The notes under the pieces: model-generated | The model's database searches: none | What the model was told of the DNA's origin: nothing | What the model saw: the letters and a program-made list of their open reading frames with translations, nothing else | Made by a program: the position numbers and the translations under genes | Assembly: GCA_031553975.1 (NCBI GenBank) | Contig: JAVBKP010000076.1 | Span: 1 to 10,834, forward strand | From: JAVBKP01 sp031553975 | GTDB lineage: Bacteria; Bacillota; Clostridia; Peptostreptococcales; Anaerovoracaceae | Length of the DNA stretch: 10,834 nt | Direction of reading: 5' to 3' | Shown: positions 1 through 7,237 of the stretch, one piece after another | Layout of the letters: the number at the start of each line of letters is the position of its first letter | Numbering within the stretch: position 1 is the first letter of the stretch

Positions 1-507
1 CTCAGCCGTTCGTGCGGTTTTATTTCCGTAACGGTCTGCATATTCAAAGGACAGCAGCTTGCTTTCCTGCAAAGCTGTTTTGATAATTTCTATATATGGC
101 TGCATGTTCCTGTTGCCCATCCACGGACTTAAATCTATGTATATTTGGTTTGCTTTTAACTCAATGTCTTTTGCTTTGTCTGAGGGGATAAAACTCTTGA
201 CTTTCGCAAGGGCGTTTACCAGTTCATCACCTCGTATCATGTTGGAAAGACTAGAAAGTCCCATCAAGATAGCGGAAAGGTCGGCAGTGGAAAAAACGTT
301 CCGGTCAATCTTGTATTTCTGCATGATTTCAAAGCCACCACCTACTCCCGATGCCCCACGAACAGGAATACCTGCCATATTGATGGTGTCTATGTCGCGG
401 TAAATTGTGCGAGGTGAAACTTCAAACATATCTGCTAACTCCTGTGCGCCGATACGCTCTTTGTCAAGGAGTATCATAATAATGCTAACAAGCCTGTCAA
501 CTTTCAT
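1..507 (-). CDS. YafY-like HTH/WYL transcriptional regulator, partial (C-terminus beyond the window)
   Basis: The frame is open from an ATG at 507 to the left edge: 169 residues with no stop. Residues 1-60 form a DeoR/HTH_11-type winged helix. The recognition-helix segment VSPRTIYRDI is at about 30-39, followed by the GIPVRGASGVGGGF wing typical of YafY-family regulators. From about 135 the sequence resembles the start of a WYL ligand-sensing domain (QPYIEIIKTALQESKLLSFEYAD); the WYL signature itself would lie outside. An AAAGGCGG ribosome site lies just upstream of the ATG. In this family the WYL domain senses a small ligand or nucleic acid and controls nearby genes. Here the divergent cysteine hydrolase and the regulator itself are the likely targets, because a palindrome sits between their promoters. 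The ligand is unknown. Confidence 0.88.
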   Translation of the reverse strand, partial: MKVDRLVSIIMILLDKERIGAQELADMFEVSPRTIYRDIDTINMAGIPVRGASGVGGGFEIMQKYKIDRNVFSTADLSAILMGLSSLSNMIRGDELVNALAKVKSFIPSDKAKDIELKANQIYIDLSPWMGNRNMQPYIEIIKTALQESKLLSFEYADRYGNKTARTAE

Positions 508-539
508 CTGATAGCCGCCTTTCAAAATTTCTTTTTATC

Positions 540-568
540 ATTATAGATTGTTGCCATACTGTTGTCAA
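540..568 (-). promoter_or_regulatory. Promoter of the WYL-type regulator gene
   Basis: Reading the minus strand, TTGACA (563-568) is followed after exactly 17 bases by TATAAT (540-545). This is a perfect sigma-A consensus pair. Transcription would start about 25 bases upstream of the ATG at 507. The -35 box lies inside the palindrome at 547-572, which suggests autoregulation. Confidence 0.7.
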
Positions 569-572
569 CAAT
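547..572. promoter_or_regulatory. Candidate operator palindrome between divergent genes
   Basis: ATTGTTGCCA (547-556) and TGTCAACAAT (563-572) are inverted copies with 9 of 10 positions matching around a 6-base spacer. The palindrome covers the -35 box of the regulator promoter and the likely -35 of the hydrolase promoter. It is the obvious candidate binding site of the HTH/WYL regulator encoded at 1-507. The symmetry is seen directly; the binding protein is inferred. Confidence 0.5.
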
Positions 573-578
573 TATAAG
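551..578 (+). promoter_or_regulatory. Possible promoter of the cysteine hydrolase gene
   Basis: TTGCCA (551-556) is followed after 16 bases by TATAAG (573-578). A better -10 match, TATAAT at 580-585, has no -35 box at proper spacing. This may indicate activator dependence. Both options overlap or adjoin the palindrome at 547-572. Confidence 0.4.
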
Positions 579-627
579 GTATAATAAAAAAGTAAGCAAA
601 TCAATCTACCTATCAGGAGGAAACACC

Positions 628-1119
628 ATGCAGAAAAAAGCCTTAATAATAATCGATATTCAGAATGACATAACAAAGAATTACAAGGATGTTATTGGCA
701 ATATCAATAAAGCCATTGATTGGGCAGTCAATAACACTATTCATGTGATTTATATAAAGCATGAAAATTTATCAGCCGGCACGAGGACTTTTAAACCCAA
801 TACAGCCGGATCTGAATTGGCTCCAGACTTGAAAATAGTATCAAAAAATGTCTTTACAAAATGCAAAGGAAACGCATTAAGCTGTGAAGAATTTGCAGAC
901 TTTATTCGTAAAAATGAACTATGTGATTTCTACATAGCCGGAGCAGATGCTGTTGCTTGTGTTAAATCAACCTGTTACAACTTATGCAAAGCAAATTATG
1001 ACGTTAATGTCCTGTCAGATTGCATTACAAGTTATGATAAAAGGAAAATCGACGAAATGCTACGTTATTATGAAAGTAAAGGTAGCAAAATTATTTGTTT
1101 GAATGACCTGCTAAGCTAA
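628..1119 (+). CDS. Isochorismatase-like cysteine hydrolase
   Basis: A 163-residue cytosolic protein of the isochorismatase/nicotinamidase fold, about the usual size for a single-domain member. The catalytic triad can be placed: Asp10 in the N-terminal strand motif ALIIIDIQND, Lys78 in FTKCKGNAL, and nucleophile Cys111 in IAGADAVACVKST. Family members hydrolyse amides, imides or vinyl ethers (nicotinamide, isochorismate, carbamoyl compounds); the substrate cannot be read from the sequence. The protein is rich in Cys (79, 86, 99, 111, 116 among others). The start at 628 is chosen because AGGAGG (615-620) lies 7 bases upstream. The in-frame ATG at 562 would translate the promoter and operator and has no ribosome site. 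It is divergent from the WYL regulator, which probably controls it. Confidence 0.85.
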   Translation: MQKKALIIIDIQNDITKNYKDVIGNINKAIDWAVNNTIHVIYIKHENLSAGTRTFKPNTAGSELAPDLKIVSKNVFTKCKGNALSCEEFADFIRKNELCDFYIAGADAVACVKSTCYNLCKANYDVNVLSDCITSYDKRKIDEMLRYYESKGSKIICLNDLLS

Positions 1120-1143
1120 GCACTTTCCATATTAATCGCATCC

Positions 1144-1159
1144 CGCCACAGGCGTTTTT
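1144..1159 (+). terminator. Short possible terminator after the cysteine hydrolase
   Basis: CGCC-ACA-GGCG (1144-1154) forms a 4-bp GC stem followed by five T (1155-1159), which end at the map stop codon. The stem is short, so this is only a moderate candidate. It lies in the 40-base gap between two convergent genes, where a terminator is expected. The minus-strand reading has no T tract, so it would not end the map transcript. Confidence 0.35.
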
Positions 1160-2023
1160 CTAGCACAGTATTTCATACCCATCTTCCGTCACCACTATGG
1201 TGTGTTCCCATTGGGAGGAAAGTTTTCCATCTTTGGTGACGGCTGTCCATTTGTCTTTTAGTATTTTACACTGATACTTGCCTTCATTGATCATTGGCTC
1301 CACGGTGAAAGTCATGCCTGGCAATATAATCATATCATTGCCACCAGTATCATAGTGGGCTATCCACGGTTCTTCGTGGAACTCTAACCCTATTCCATGT
1401 CCTCCATAGTCACGCACCACAGAATATCCATTGGCATTGGCGTGGGCTTCAATCACTTTGCCAATCTCAGCGATTGTATCATATGGCTTCACAGCCTCTA
1501 AGCCTTTGTATAGGCACTCTTTAGAGACTTCTACTAGTTTAGCGGCTTCTGGGCTAACATTGCCTATCATGTACATACGACTGGCATCGCTAAAATACCC
1601 ATCTAGTATGGTACTGACATCAATATTGATAATATCCCCGTCTTTTAACGAAACGTCTTTAGATGGAATGCCATGACAAATCACATCATTGATAGAGGTA
1701 CATACACTTTTAGGATATCCGCTGTAGTTGAGAGGTGCTGGAACACCTCCATGGGCTTTGGTATAGTCATATACAATCTTATCTATTTCCTCTGTGGTGA
1801 TGCCAATTTTTATATGCTTGTCTAGTTCGTCAAAAATACCAGTTGTAATAGCCGCGCTTTTGCGAATGCCTTCTATCTGGGCGGCATTCTTGATGGATTT
1901 GTACATGGGCACTTCATATCCTTGTGCTTTATACCTATCGATCAGTTGATCCGATATGGCGTGACAGTCTTTATATTTGGTTCCGCTCTTACACCAGCAT
2001 TTGTCATTTCTACTTAGTTTCAT
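1160..2023 (-). CDS. map: Type I methionine aminopeptidase with N-terminal SEC-C zinc motif
   Basis: 287 residues. It removes the initiator methionine from nascent proteins at the ribosome. The N-terminal 21 residues are a SEC-C-type zinc motif with Cys9, Cys11, Cys20 and His21, a known extension in many Gram-positive MetAPs and absent from the E. coli enzyme. The pita-bread catalytic domain follows, with the five dinuclear-metal ligands Asp135 (NIDV), Asp146 (FSDAS), His209 (GGHGIG), Glu242 (VEPM) and Glu273 (QWEHT). The substrate-pocket histidines are His117 (CHGIP) and His216 (FHEEP). All expected residues are present, so it should be active. The start has a GATAGGTG ribosome site just upstream. 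It is the last gene of the minus-strand cluster, 44 bases after asnA. Confidence 0.95.
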   Translation of the reverse strand: MKLSRNDKCWCKSGTKYKDCHAISDQLIDRYKAQGYEVPMYKSIKNAAQIEGIRKSAAITTGIFDELDKHIKIGITTEEIDKIVYDYTKAHGGVPAPLNYSGYPKSVCTSINDVICHGIPSKDVSLKDGDIINIDVSTILDGYFSDASRMYMIGNVSPEAAKLVEVSKECLYKGLEAVKPYDTIAEIGKVIEAHANANGYSVVRDYGGHGIGLEFHEEPWIAHYDTGGNDMIILPGMTFTVEPMINEGKYQCKILKDKWTAVTKDGKLSSQWEHTIVVTEDGYEILC

Positions 2024-2067
2024 TCATTCACCTATCTTCATGATTTTTATGACATTTTTCCCAAATT

Positions 2068-3087
2068 TTATAATAAAAATATGTTGTTTTCATTGCAAAT
2101 TTCTATCATATCCTCAGGCCATACAGCCACTTGGACCTCACCTATATGGGCTTTTTGCAGAAAGTGCATACAAAGCCTAGATTGGCCAATGCCGCCTCCT
2201 ATTGAATACGGAAGTTCTCCTTTTAGAATGGCTTTGTGAAATGCCAATTCTCTTCTATCTTCAGCGTCTGCCAATTTTAGCTGTCTATCCATAGCTGCTT
2301 CATCTACTCTAATACCCATAGATGACAATTCTAATCCTATTTGCAGCATTTCATCCCATATGAGAATATCACCATTTAGCGCCCAGTCATCATAGTCTGG
2401 TGCTCTACCATCGTGTTTTTCACCTGACGTTAGCTTGCCACCTATTTTCATAATGAAGACAGCACCCTTTTCTTTTGAGATGGCATGTTCACGCTCCTTG
2501 GGGCTTAGTGCAGGAAAACGGTCCTCTAACTCTTGGGTGGTCACAAAAAAAATCTCTTCAGGAAGATCATGTTCTAATCCATATTCCTCGCCTATGAAAT
2601 ACCCTAGACCTTTGATGGCATGATAAATTTTGCGCACCACTTCTTTTAGATACGCTTCCGTTCTCTGGCTCTTGTCTATGGTTTTCTCCCAGTCCCACTG
2701 GTCTACATATACACTGTGAATGTTGTCTAGCTCTTCGTCTCGCCTGATGGCGTTCATGTCTGTATATATACCTTTGCCAACAGGTATTCCATATTTTCCC
2801 AGTGCCATGCGTTTCCATTTTGCCAAGGACTGGACTATCTCTACATTTTTCTCATCCAAACCCTTCAGTGTGAATGCAACAGTACGTTCCACACCACTGA
2901 GATTGTCGTTAAGCCCTGTGTCTGGGTCAACAAATAAAGGTGCTGACACTCTGGTAAGCCCTAGATTTTTTGACAAAGCATTTTGAAAATAATCTTTTAT
3001 TTTTTTTATGGCTATCTCTGTCTCCATAAAGTCTATCTTTGGTTGATAGTTTTCTGGGATACTTACATTCCCAACTTTATTAATCAT
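2068..3087 (-). CDS. asnA: Aspartate-ammonia ligase (asparagine synthetase A)
   Basis: 339 residues, close to the family length of about 330. It makes asparagine from aspartate, ammonia and ATP via an aspartyl-AMP intermediate. It has the class II aminoacyl-tRNA-synthetase fold and needs free ammonia, not glutamine. Recognisable AsnA blocks are LSGVERTVAF (63-72), YVDQWDWEK (127-135), HDGRAPDYDDW (225-235), the ATP-site block GGGIGQSRLCMHFL (297-310) and IGEVQVAVWP (315-324). An AAAGAGGCA ribosome site lies a few bases before the ATG. It starts 18 bases after queH, so the two are probably co-transcribed. No T-box leader is present in front of it, unlike many amino-acid genes of this phylum. 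Confidence 0.95.
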   Translation of the reverse strand: MINKVGNVSIPENYQPKIDFMETEIAIKKIKDYFQNALSKNLGLTRVSAPLFVDPDTGLNDNLSGVERTVAFTLKGLDEKNVEIVQSLAKWKRMALGKYGIPVGKGIYTDMNAIRRDEELDNIHSVYVDQWDWEKTIDKSQRTEAYLKEVVRKIYHAIKGLGYFIGEEYGLEHDLPEEIFFVTTQELEDRFPALSPKEREHAISKEKGAVFIMKIGGKLTSGEKHDGRAPDYDDWALNGDILIWDEMLQIGLELSSMGIRVDEAAMDRQLKLADAEDRRELAFHKAILKGELPYSIGGGIGQSRLCMHFLQKAHIGEVQVAVWPEDMIEICNENNIFLL

Positions 3088-3105
3088 CTTGCCTCTTTCT
3101 GAAAG

Positions 3106-3882
3106 CTACTCCACCATTGCTTCTGGCTCTTGCTCCGTCTTATTTATATCATCGTCTTTGATTCTGTTCTCTTCTGCTAGCTTTGCCTTCTCTTCTGCCT
3201 CGGCAGCTTCTTGCTCCGCTCGTTTTTTGTCCATGTCACGTTTTGAGAATTCACAGCCACAATAGTCTTGGCGGTACAGTCTATACTCAATAGATATTTC
3301 TCTCGAACGCCCATATCCGTTGTTTTTCTTAAAATTCTCGTCTAAATATTTGACGCCATACTTTTCTTCCATGGCTTTGCCTATCTCACTAATCCACTCG
3401 GATTTTTTGTGAGGGCTCACGCTAAGGGTGGTGGTAAAATAATCAAACCCGTACTCTTTTGCCGCAATGGCTGTGGCTTCTAAACGCTGATAAAAGCACT
3501 TTTTGCAACGTTCACTGCCCTCTGGCAGGTCTTCCATACCAGCTACCGCTTCATAAAATTTTTGTGGGTCGTAAACTTCATTGAACATTTCAATTTTTTC
3601 ATCCCAAGGATAGGTTCTCACTCTCTCCTTTAGGAACTCTACCAGATATTTTCTACGCCTATTGTACTCTCTCACATCTGTGATATTGGGATTGTAAAAT
3701 AGAACTTTCACATGGTAATCCTCTGCCACAACTTCTAGTGGGTATGTAGAACACGGGCCGCAGCACGCATGAAGAAGAAGCTTGGGCTTGTCGGGCTTTT
3801 GCTCCTTGTCCTGCTCTTGGTTTTGGTGTTGCTCTTGGTTTATATTTTCAGTTTTAGTTTGTTCTTTGTTCCAAAAACTCAT
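3106..3882 (-). CDS. queH: Epoxyqueuosine reductase QueH with charged N- and C-terminal extensions
   Basis: 258 residues. QueH (formerly DUF208) reduces epoxyqueuosine to queuosine at position 34 of tRNAs with GUN anticodons (Asn, Asp, His, Tyr), and is unrelated to QueG. The core at about 34-218 carries its cysteines: Cys40, Cys41 and Cys44 in HACCGPCS, Cys126 and Cys129 in SERCKKCFYQR, and Cys208 and Cys210 in YCGCEFS. These match the iron-sulfur and redox positions of the family. Oddities are a Gln/Asn/Glu/Lys-rich N-terminus (about 7-33) with a duplicated NQEQ unit, and a C-terminal tail after about 218 (KKRAEQEAAEAEEKAK and onward). The tail is highly charged and probably helical. The ATG is 3 bases after the tdk stop, and its GGAG ribosome site lies inside the end of tdk, so translation is probably coupled. 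Confidence 0.93.
   Translation of the reverse strand: MSFWNKEQTKTENINQEQHQNQEQDKEQKPDKPKLLLHACCGPCSTYPLEVVAEDYHVKVLFYNPNITDVREYNRRRKYLVEFLKERVRTYPWDEKIEMFNEVYDPQKFYEAVAGMEDLPEGSERCKKCFYQRLEATAIAAKEYGFDYFTTTLSVSPHKKSEWISEIGKAMEEKYGVKYLDENFKKNNGYGRSREISIEYRLYRQDYCGCEFSKRDMDKKRAEQEAAEAEEKAKLAEENRIKDDDINKTEQEPEAMVE
3812..3840 (-). repeat. Short direct repeat in the queH 5' coding region
   Basis: TGCTCTTGGTT occurs at 3812-3822 and again at 3830-3840 on the plus strand, a period of 18 bases. It encodes a duplicated six-residue unit (NQEQHQ, NQEQDK) in the low-complexity N-terminus of QueH. The in-frame period suggests growth by slippage. Confidence 0.55.
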
Positions 3883-3885
3883 CTT

Positions 3886-4464
3886 TTATTCTCCGACTCT
3901 TCCATCGTTGTAATGCTGTCTGCAAAGGGAAACATACATGTCGTTGCCGCCCACTACGATCTGCTCACCGGACTTAACAAATTTGCCATCTACCAGCCTG
4001 GCCACCATAGTGGCTTTATGCCCACACCAACAAATTGTCTTGATTTCTTCAATCTTATCTGCATAAACCAAACAGTAATACGAGCCTTCAAAAAGCTCAT
4101 TTTTAAAGTCGTTTTTAAGTCCATAGCATAGCACTGGTACATCAAAACTATCGACAATCTCCACGATTTCTTCAATGTGGTGTTTTTTTAGGAACTGGCA
4201 CTCATCTATGATGACACAGTCCACTTTTTTGATTTTATTCTCTGCCAAGAAAATGTCTAACACATTGGTCTCATCGTCTATAGACAATGCATCTCTACTG
4301 ATGCCTATGCGAGAAGCTACCTTGCTCCTCCCAAATCTGTCATCTATTACAGACGTGAGTACCAAAACTTTCTTGCCTCTTTCTTCGTAGTTGTACGCTA
4401 CTTTGATTACTTCTATTGATTTTCCAGCGTTCATAGTGCTGTATCTGTAGTATAATTGAGCCAT
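3886..4464 (-). CDS. tdk: Thymidine kinase (type II)
   Basis: 192 residues, the usual size of bacterial type II thymidine kinases. It phosphorylates thymidine with ATP in the dTTP salvage pathway. The P-loop is STMNAGKS (9-16), very close to the E. coli form. The Walker-B/catalytic motif DECQF is at 87-91 with Glu88 as the probable base. A zinc-binding lasso is suggested by Cys145 and Cys147 (CWCGHKAT) with Cys181 and His184 (CRQHY). The nucleoside-binding segment VVGGNDMYVSLC is at 170-181. AGGAG at 4473-4477 lies 8 bases before the ATG. It leads directly into queH (3-base gap). Confidence 0.95.
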   Translation of the reverse strand: MAQLYYRYSTMNAGKSIEVIKVAYNYEERGKKVLVLTSVIDDRFGRSKVASRIGISRDALSIDDETNVLDIFLAENKIKKVDCVIIDECQFLKKHHIEEIVEIVDSFDVPVLCYGLKNDFKNELFEGSYYCLVYADKIEEIKTICWCGHKATMVARLVDGKFVKSGEQIVVGGNDMYVSLCRQHYNDGRVGE

Positions 4465-4506
4465 AATGAATACTCCTATTGACCTTTAACTATATTTTTA
4501 CACATA

Positions 4507-4533
4507 ATTGTATTCTATCATTTTTGACTACAA
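4507..4533 (-). promoter_or_regulatory. Weak possible promoter ahead of tdk
   Basis: On the minus strand TTGTAG (4528-4533, overlapping the tmcAL stop codon) is followed after 15 bases by TACAAT (4507-4512). The spacing is short. The 63-base gap between tmcAL and tdk shows no terminator, so tdk-queH-asnA-map may also be transcribed by read-through from ylbJ-tmcAL. Confidence 0.25.
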
Positions 4534-5787
4534 AATAAAAGGTTTTTTTGTGCGGTCAGCCCCACTATATAGACTTTTTTTGCCGCCATCACGCAAAATA
4601 TTGTATATATCACTGGCTATCAAATCGTATGTTAGCAAGATGTTTTTTCCTATGTTCTCCCCTGCCTCTTTGTTGATATTGGTATAAATAGGAATACGAT
4701 TTAGCTCTTCTTTTTTCATCAAAGCAAGAAGCGCCCTGCCTTTTGGTGATACCGCTAGCACCCGCCCATAAAGGCATTTATTTTCGTCAGCCATAATCTC
4801 TCCCATGTGCTGTTTTGTCAGACCTAATAGAAGGTGCATAATCGTCCTTTGCACTCTGGTCAACGTATATCTTTTGGATAAGATGCCCTCTAGGAATTGT
4901 TTATAGTTCTCTGCTTTGATGATTGACTTTATGATTTTGTTTTCAAGCCCCTCCCCTACAGAAAAAATATCCTGAATCCCTTCTGCTGACATGGTTCTTA
5001 CCCTATATTGCAACAGCCCAAAGAGCATGTCCACATTGACTAACTGCTCTTTTCCTATTTTTTCAATGGTCTTGTACGTCTCATCGGGTATGACCGATTT
5101 GACAGATTGTACATCGTATGTAGGCGAATCAATTAGTATTTTGCGAATGGCTGTAGCACTGGCCATATTTCCATAAAATTTCTCGTCACTATACCCTGCC
5201 ATATGACGCTTTATAGCAACTGGTTCTATGCTGCTATAAAGCAATAGTAACTGTTTTATGTATTCTATCCCTAATATATTGTTGGGGGATTTTAACACTT
5301 CCTCTAGCCCCGCCAGCCCCTCTTGCTCTACCAATGCGGCACTTCTTGCCTTTGGATATGCTATGCCTTTATCTAAATGAGCTTTTAAGCTATTTTTAAA
5401 GTCTTCCGGCTCATTTATTAAAATTTTGGAAATTTTAGAAAGAATATCCACGTCATTGTGTTCGGCTCCAAAAGCCAAATGTGTGATACAACCTACTCTT
5501 TCTAGCAGGGTGATTGCACCTGCGGCAAAAAACTCTGCGCTATTACAGGCAAATGCTGTGGGCAGCTCCAATACCACATCGACACCATTCCTGACGGTAG
5601 CCTCTGCCCTAACCCATTTGTCATACAGTGCCATCTCTCCACGTTGCAAGAAGTTACCACTCATGACGGCAACCGCATACTCAGCCTGTGTCTTTGCTAT
5701 GGCCTCCTTGAGATGATGCAAATGTCCATTGTGAAACGGGTTATATTCTGCTACGATTCCTACTACCCTAGGCTTCTCGTGTTTCAT
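4528..5787 (-). CDS. tmcAL: tRNA(Met) cytidine acetate ligase
   Basis: 419 residues from the chosen start; the family (B. subtilis YlbM/TmcAL) is about 400-420. It activates acetate with ATP and acetylates C34 of elongator tRNA-Met to give ac4C. The N-terminal nucleotidyltransferase domain starts with VVGIVAEYNPFHNGHLHHL (8-26), with the HxGH motif at His19 and His22. GNFLQRGE (44-51), the DKWVRAE block and FGAEH (106-110) follow, and SATAIRKI comes later as expected for a tRNA ligase of this group. The start at 5787 is preferred to an in-frame ATG at 5820 because GGAAGAGGG lies just before it and the residues upstream are not family-like. It overlaps the end of ylbJ by 20 bases in another frame. 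Confidence 0.93.
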   Translation of the reverse strand: MKHEKPRVVGIVAEYNPFHNGHLHHLKEAIAKTQAEYAVAVMSGNFLQRGEMALYDKWVRAEATVRNGVDVVLELPTAFACNSAEFFAAGAITLLERVGCITHLAFGAEHNDVDILSKISKILINEPEDFKNSLKAHLDKGIAYPKARSAALVEQEGLAGLEEVLKSPNNILGIEYIKQLLLLYSSIEPVAIKRHMAGYSDEKFYGNMASATAIRKILIDSPTYDVQSVKSVIPDETYKTIEKIGKEQLVNVDMLFGLLQYRVRTMSAEGIQDIFSVGEGLENKIIKSIIKAENYKQFLEGILSKRYTLTRVQRTIMHLLLGLTKQHMGEIMADENKCLYGRVLAVSPKGRALLALMKKEELNRIPIYTNINKEAGENIGKNILLTYDLIASDIYNILRDGGKKSLYSGADRTKKPFIL

Positions 5788-7063
5788 TTTCCCTCTTCCT
5801 TTGCCTTGCCTCATCAGCACGGCTTTTATTCATTCTTTGCTTTGCAAACAAAGCCTTTATCCAGTTTCCAATTTGATAGGTCATCTTTCCTACAATTGAA
5901 ATCACGATGAATACTATCATCAATATTATAATCATTTCTGAGCTAAATAACAATTTATTAAAGAAAATTTGTACCGTGGTTAATGTCTCCGCCGTTACAC
6001 TGGTTGGTACAGACAAAGCAAATACCGTTGATATGGATGGCATTCCTGCCAATTTGAAAATCACGGGTCCTAGGCTAAAGGCTACCATAGCCGAAAGGAT
6101 GGCGTGGCATAGTTTTGCCCTGACATAAAACCCCATATTAATATCTGTTTTACCTACTAAGCTGGCTACCTGAAAGTGGGTAGATATACCGCCCCAGCTG
6201 ATTATGGCTGTGCAGATGATACATTTCATCAACAGTGTAACGTCCCCTAATTCTGCCACACTGGCTGTGCCTACAGTGAATTCAAAGACGCCTTTAATGA
6301 TACTTGTCGGAAGTGGTGAGGTGAATACACTTTGCAGCACAAATATATCCAAAAATTGTACAATGAGAGAAAATATTACAATATACCCACAGATGAGAAC
6401 CAAGGTCTTTCCTGCACTGAATATGGACTCTGTGAGCATGGCTACCATGCTGAGTTTTTGTGGTTTTCTTATGGCAACGGATTTGACTTTGTCATTTTTT
6501 TTGTCATAAATCTCAACAGGTGGTAGTTCTGGTTTGGCATTTCGTCCGTGATGGCGGAATATCAGACCGTTCATGATGGCACCCAAATAGTGGGATATGG
6601 CGATTACCCATCCTGCCGCCACATTGCCCAGCAAACCTACCCCTACAGCCCCTAACATGAATAAGGGGCCTGATGTGCTGCAAAAGCTCATCATTCGATT
6701 GGCCTCGGCTCTTGTTATCTGGCATTTTTCCCTAAGATCCGCAATAATCCTGGCTCCCATTGGGTACCCAGATGTTATGGACATAATGAAAGCGAAGGCG
6801 GCTGTCCCTGGCACAGCGAAAAAATGTCTAACGGGCTTTTCAAAGAACCTTGCGATTTTTTGAGGTACACCCAGTTGCATCATAAAATTTGCACATATAA
6901 AAAACGGAAGTAACGCCGGCACCACTACCTCTAGCCATAAAGCAATACCGCTTTTAGCCGCTTGCAATGACAACTGCGGAAAGGCAATCATACCTAAACA
7001 TGTTATGGCGGACAATGCAATAGCCAATGTCATATCTGCCCCTGTCAAACCCTTTTTTTTCAT
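5768..7063 (-). CDS. ylbJ: Sporulation integral membrane protein YlbJ
   Basis: 431 residues, a polytopic membrane protein. Hydrophobic segments lie near 12-30, 42-62, 86-105, 133-170 (probably two), 217-240, 272-292, 318-338 and 374-395. The conserved SGYPMGARIIADL (98-110) and MMSFCSTSGPLFMLG (124-138) blocks identify the YlbJ/nucleoside-recognition Gate family. In B. subtilis ylbJ belongs to the mother-cell sigma-E regulon and is needed for spore cortex formation; its molecular role is unclear. The C-terminal tail (after about 405) is basic, then mixed charged. Synteny with tmcAL (ylbM) is conserved in spore formers and supports the call. A run of seven G (7071-7077) sits at the ribosome site, and a run of eight A covers codons 2-4. 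Confidence 0.92.
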   Translation of the reverse strand: MKKKGLTGADMTLAIALSAITCLGMIAFPQLSLQAAKSGIALWLEVVVPALLPFFICANFMMQLGVPQKIARFFEKPVRHFFAVPGTAAFAFIMSITSGYPMGARIIADLREKCQITRAEANRMMSFCSTSGPLFMLGAVGVGLLGNVAAGWVIAISHYLGAIMNGLIFRHHGRNAKPELPPVEIYDKKNDKVKSVAIRKPQKLSMVAMLTESIFSAGKTLVLICGYIVIFSLIVQFLDIFVLQSVFTSPLPTSIIKGVFEFTVGTASVAELGDVTLLMKCIICTAIISWGGISTHFQVASLVGKTDINMGFYVRAKLCHAILSAMVAFSLGPVIFKLAGMPSISTVFALSVPTSVTAETLTTVQIFFNKLLFSSEMIIILMIVFIVISIVGKMTYQIGNWIKALFAKQRMNKSRADEARQRKRENETREA

Positions 7064-7083
7064 ACTTTCACCCCCCCACCTCT

Positions 7084-7113
7084 AATGTATCGCTAATTCT
7101 TTGTCCACTATGC
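7084..7113 (-). promoter_or_regulatory. Possible sigma-E-type promoter of ylbJ
   Basis: On the minus strand GATACATT (7084-7091) matches the sigma-E -10 consensus cATACAnT at 7 of 8 positions. GCATAG (7108-7113) resembles the -35 element. The 16-base spacing is longer than usual, and the leader to the ATG at 7063 would be very short. It is proposed because ylbJ is sigma-E controlled in Bacillus; I found no good vegetative promoter in this direction. Confidence 0.25.
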
Positions 7114-7130
7114 CAAAAATATGGTATTAT
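7101..7130 (+). promoter_or_regulatory. Likely promoter of selD
   Basis: TTGTCC (7101-7106) is followed after 18 bases by TATTAT (7125-7130). RNA would start near 7137 and give a leader of about 100 bases that contains the repeat copy at 7155-7203. The -35 box overlaps the possible ylbJ promoter on the other strand. Confidence 0.45.
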
Positions 7131-7154
7131 ATAAAGGATGTGTCTGAATAACAA

Positions 7155-7203
7155 GAACACAAGGGGAACACAAGGGAACACAAGGGGACGGTTCTCGTGT
7201 GTT
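7155..7203 (+). repeat. GGGGACGGTTC-type repeat, copy A, with its left end triplicated
   Basis: The full 27-base unit is 7177-7203 (AACACAAGGGG, then ACGGTTC, ending TGTGTT). Its first and last six bases, AACACA and TGTGTT, are perfect inverted copies. Upstream stand two further copies of the left end only, at 7156-7166 (AACACAAGGGG) and 7167-7176 (AACACAAGGG). This gives three tandem units of 10-11 bases. The array lies in the predicted selD leader. Confidence 0.85.
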
Positions 7204-7237
7204 TGTGAAGAATTAAAGAACTATAATGGAGGAAAAC

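Noticed and set aside
562..627. N-terminal extension of the cysteine hydrolase from an ATG at 562
   Set aside because: It would translate the operator and -10 region, has no ribosome site, and AGGAGG at 615-620 points to the ATG at 628.
1120..1159. Bidirectional terminator between the cysteine hydrolase and map
   Set aside because: Only the plus-strand reading ends in a T tract, so it was kept as a weak one-way candidate.
3088..3105. T-box or other leader in front of asnA
   Set aside because: Only 18 bases separate it from queH, and nothing T-box-like is present.
3769..4131. Leucine-rich membrane-like reading frame on the plus strand
   Set aside because: It is antisense to the Gln/Glu-rich start of queH and to tdk. 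The run of Leu and Val arises from complementing CAA/GAG codons, and there is no ribosome site.
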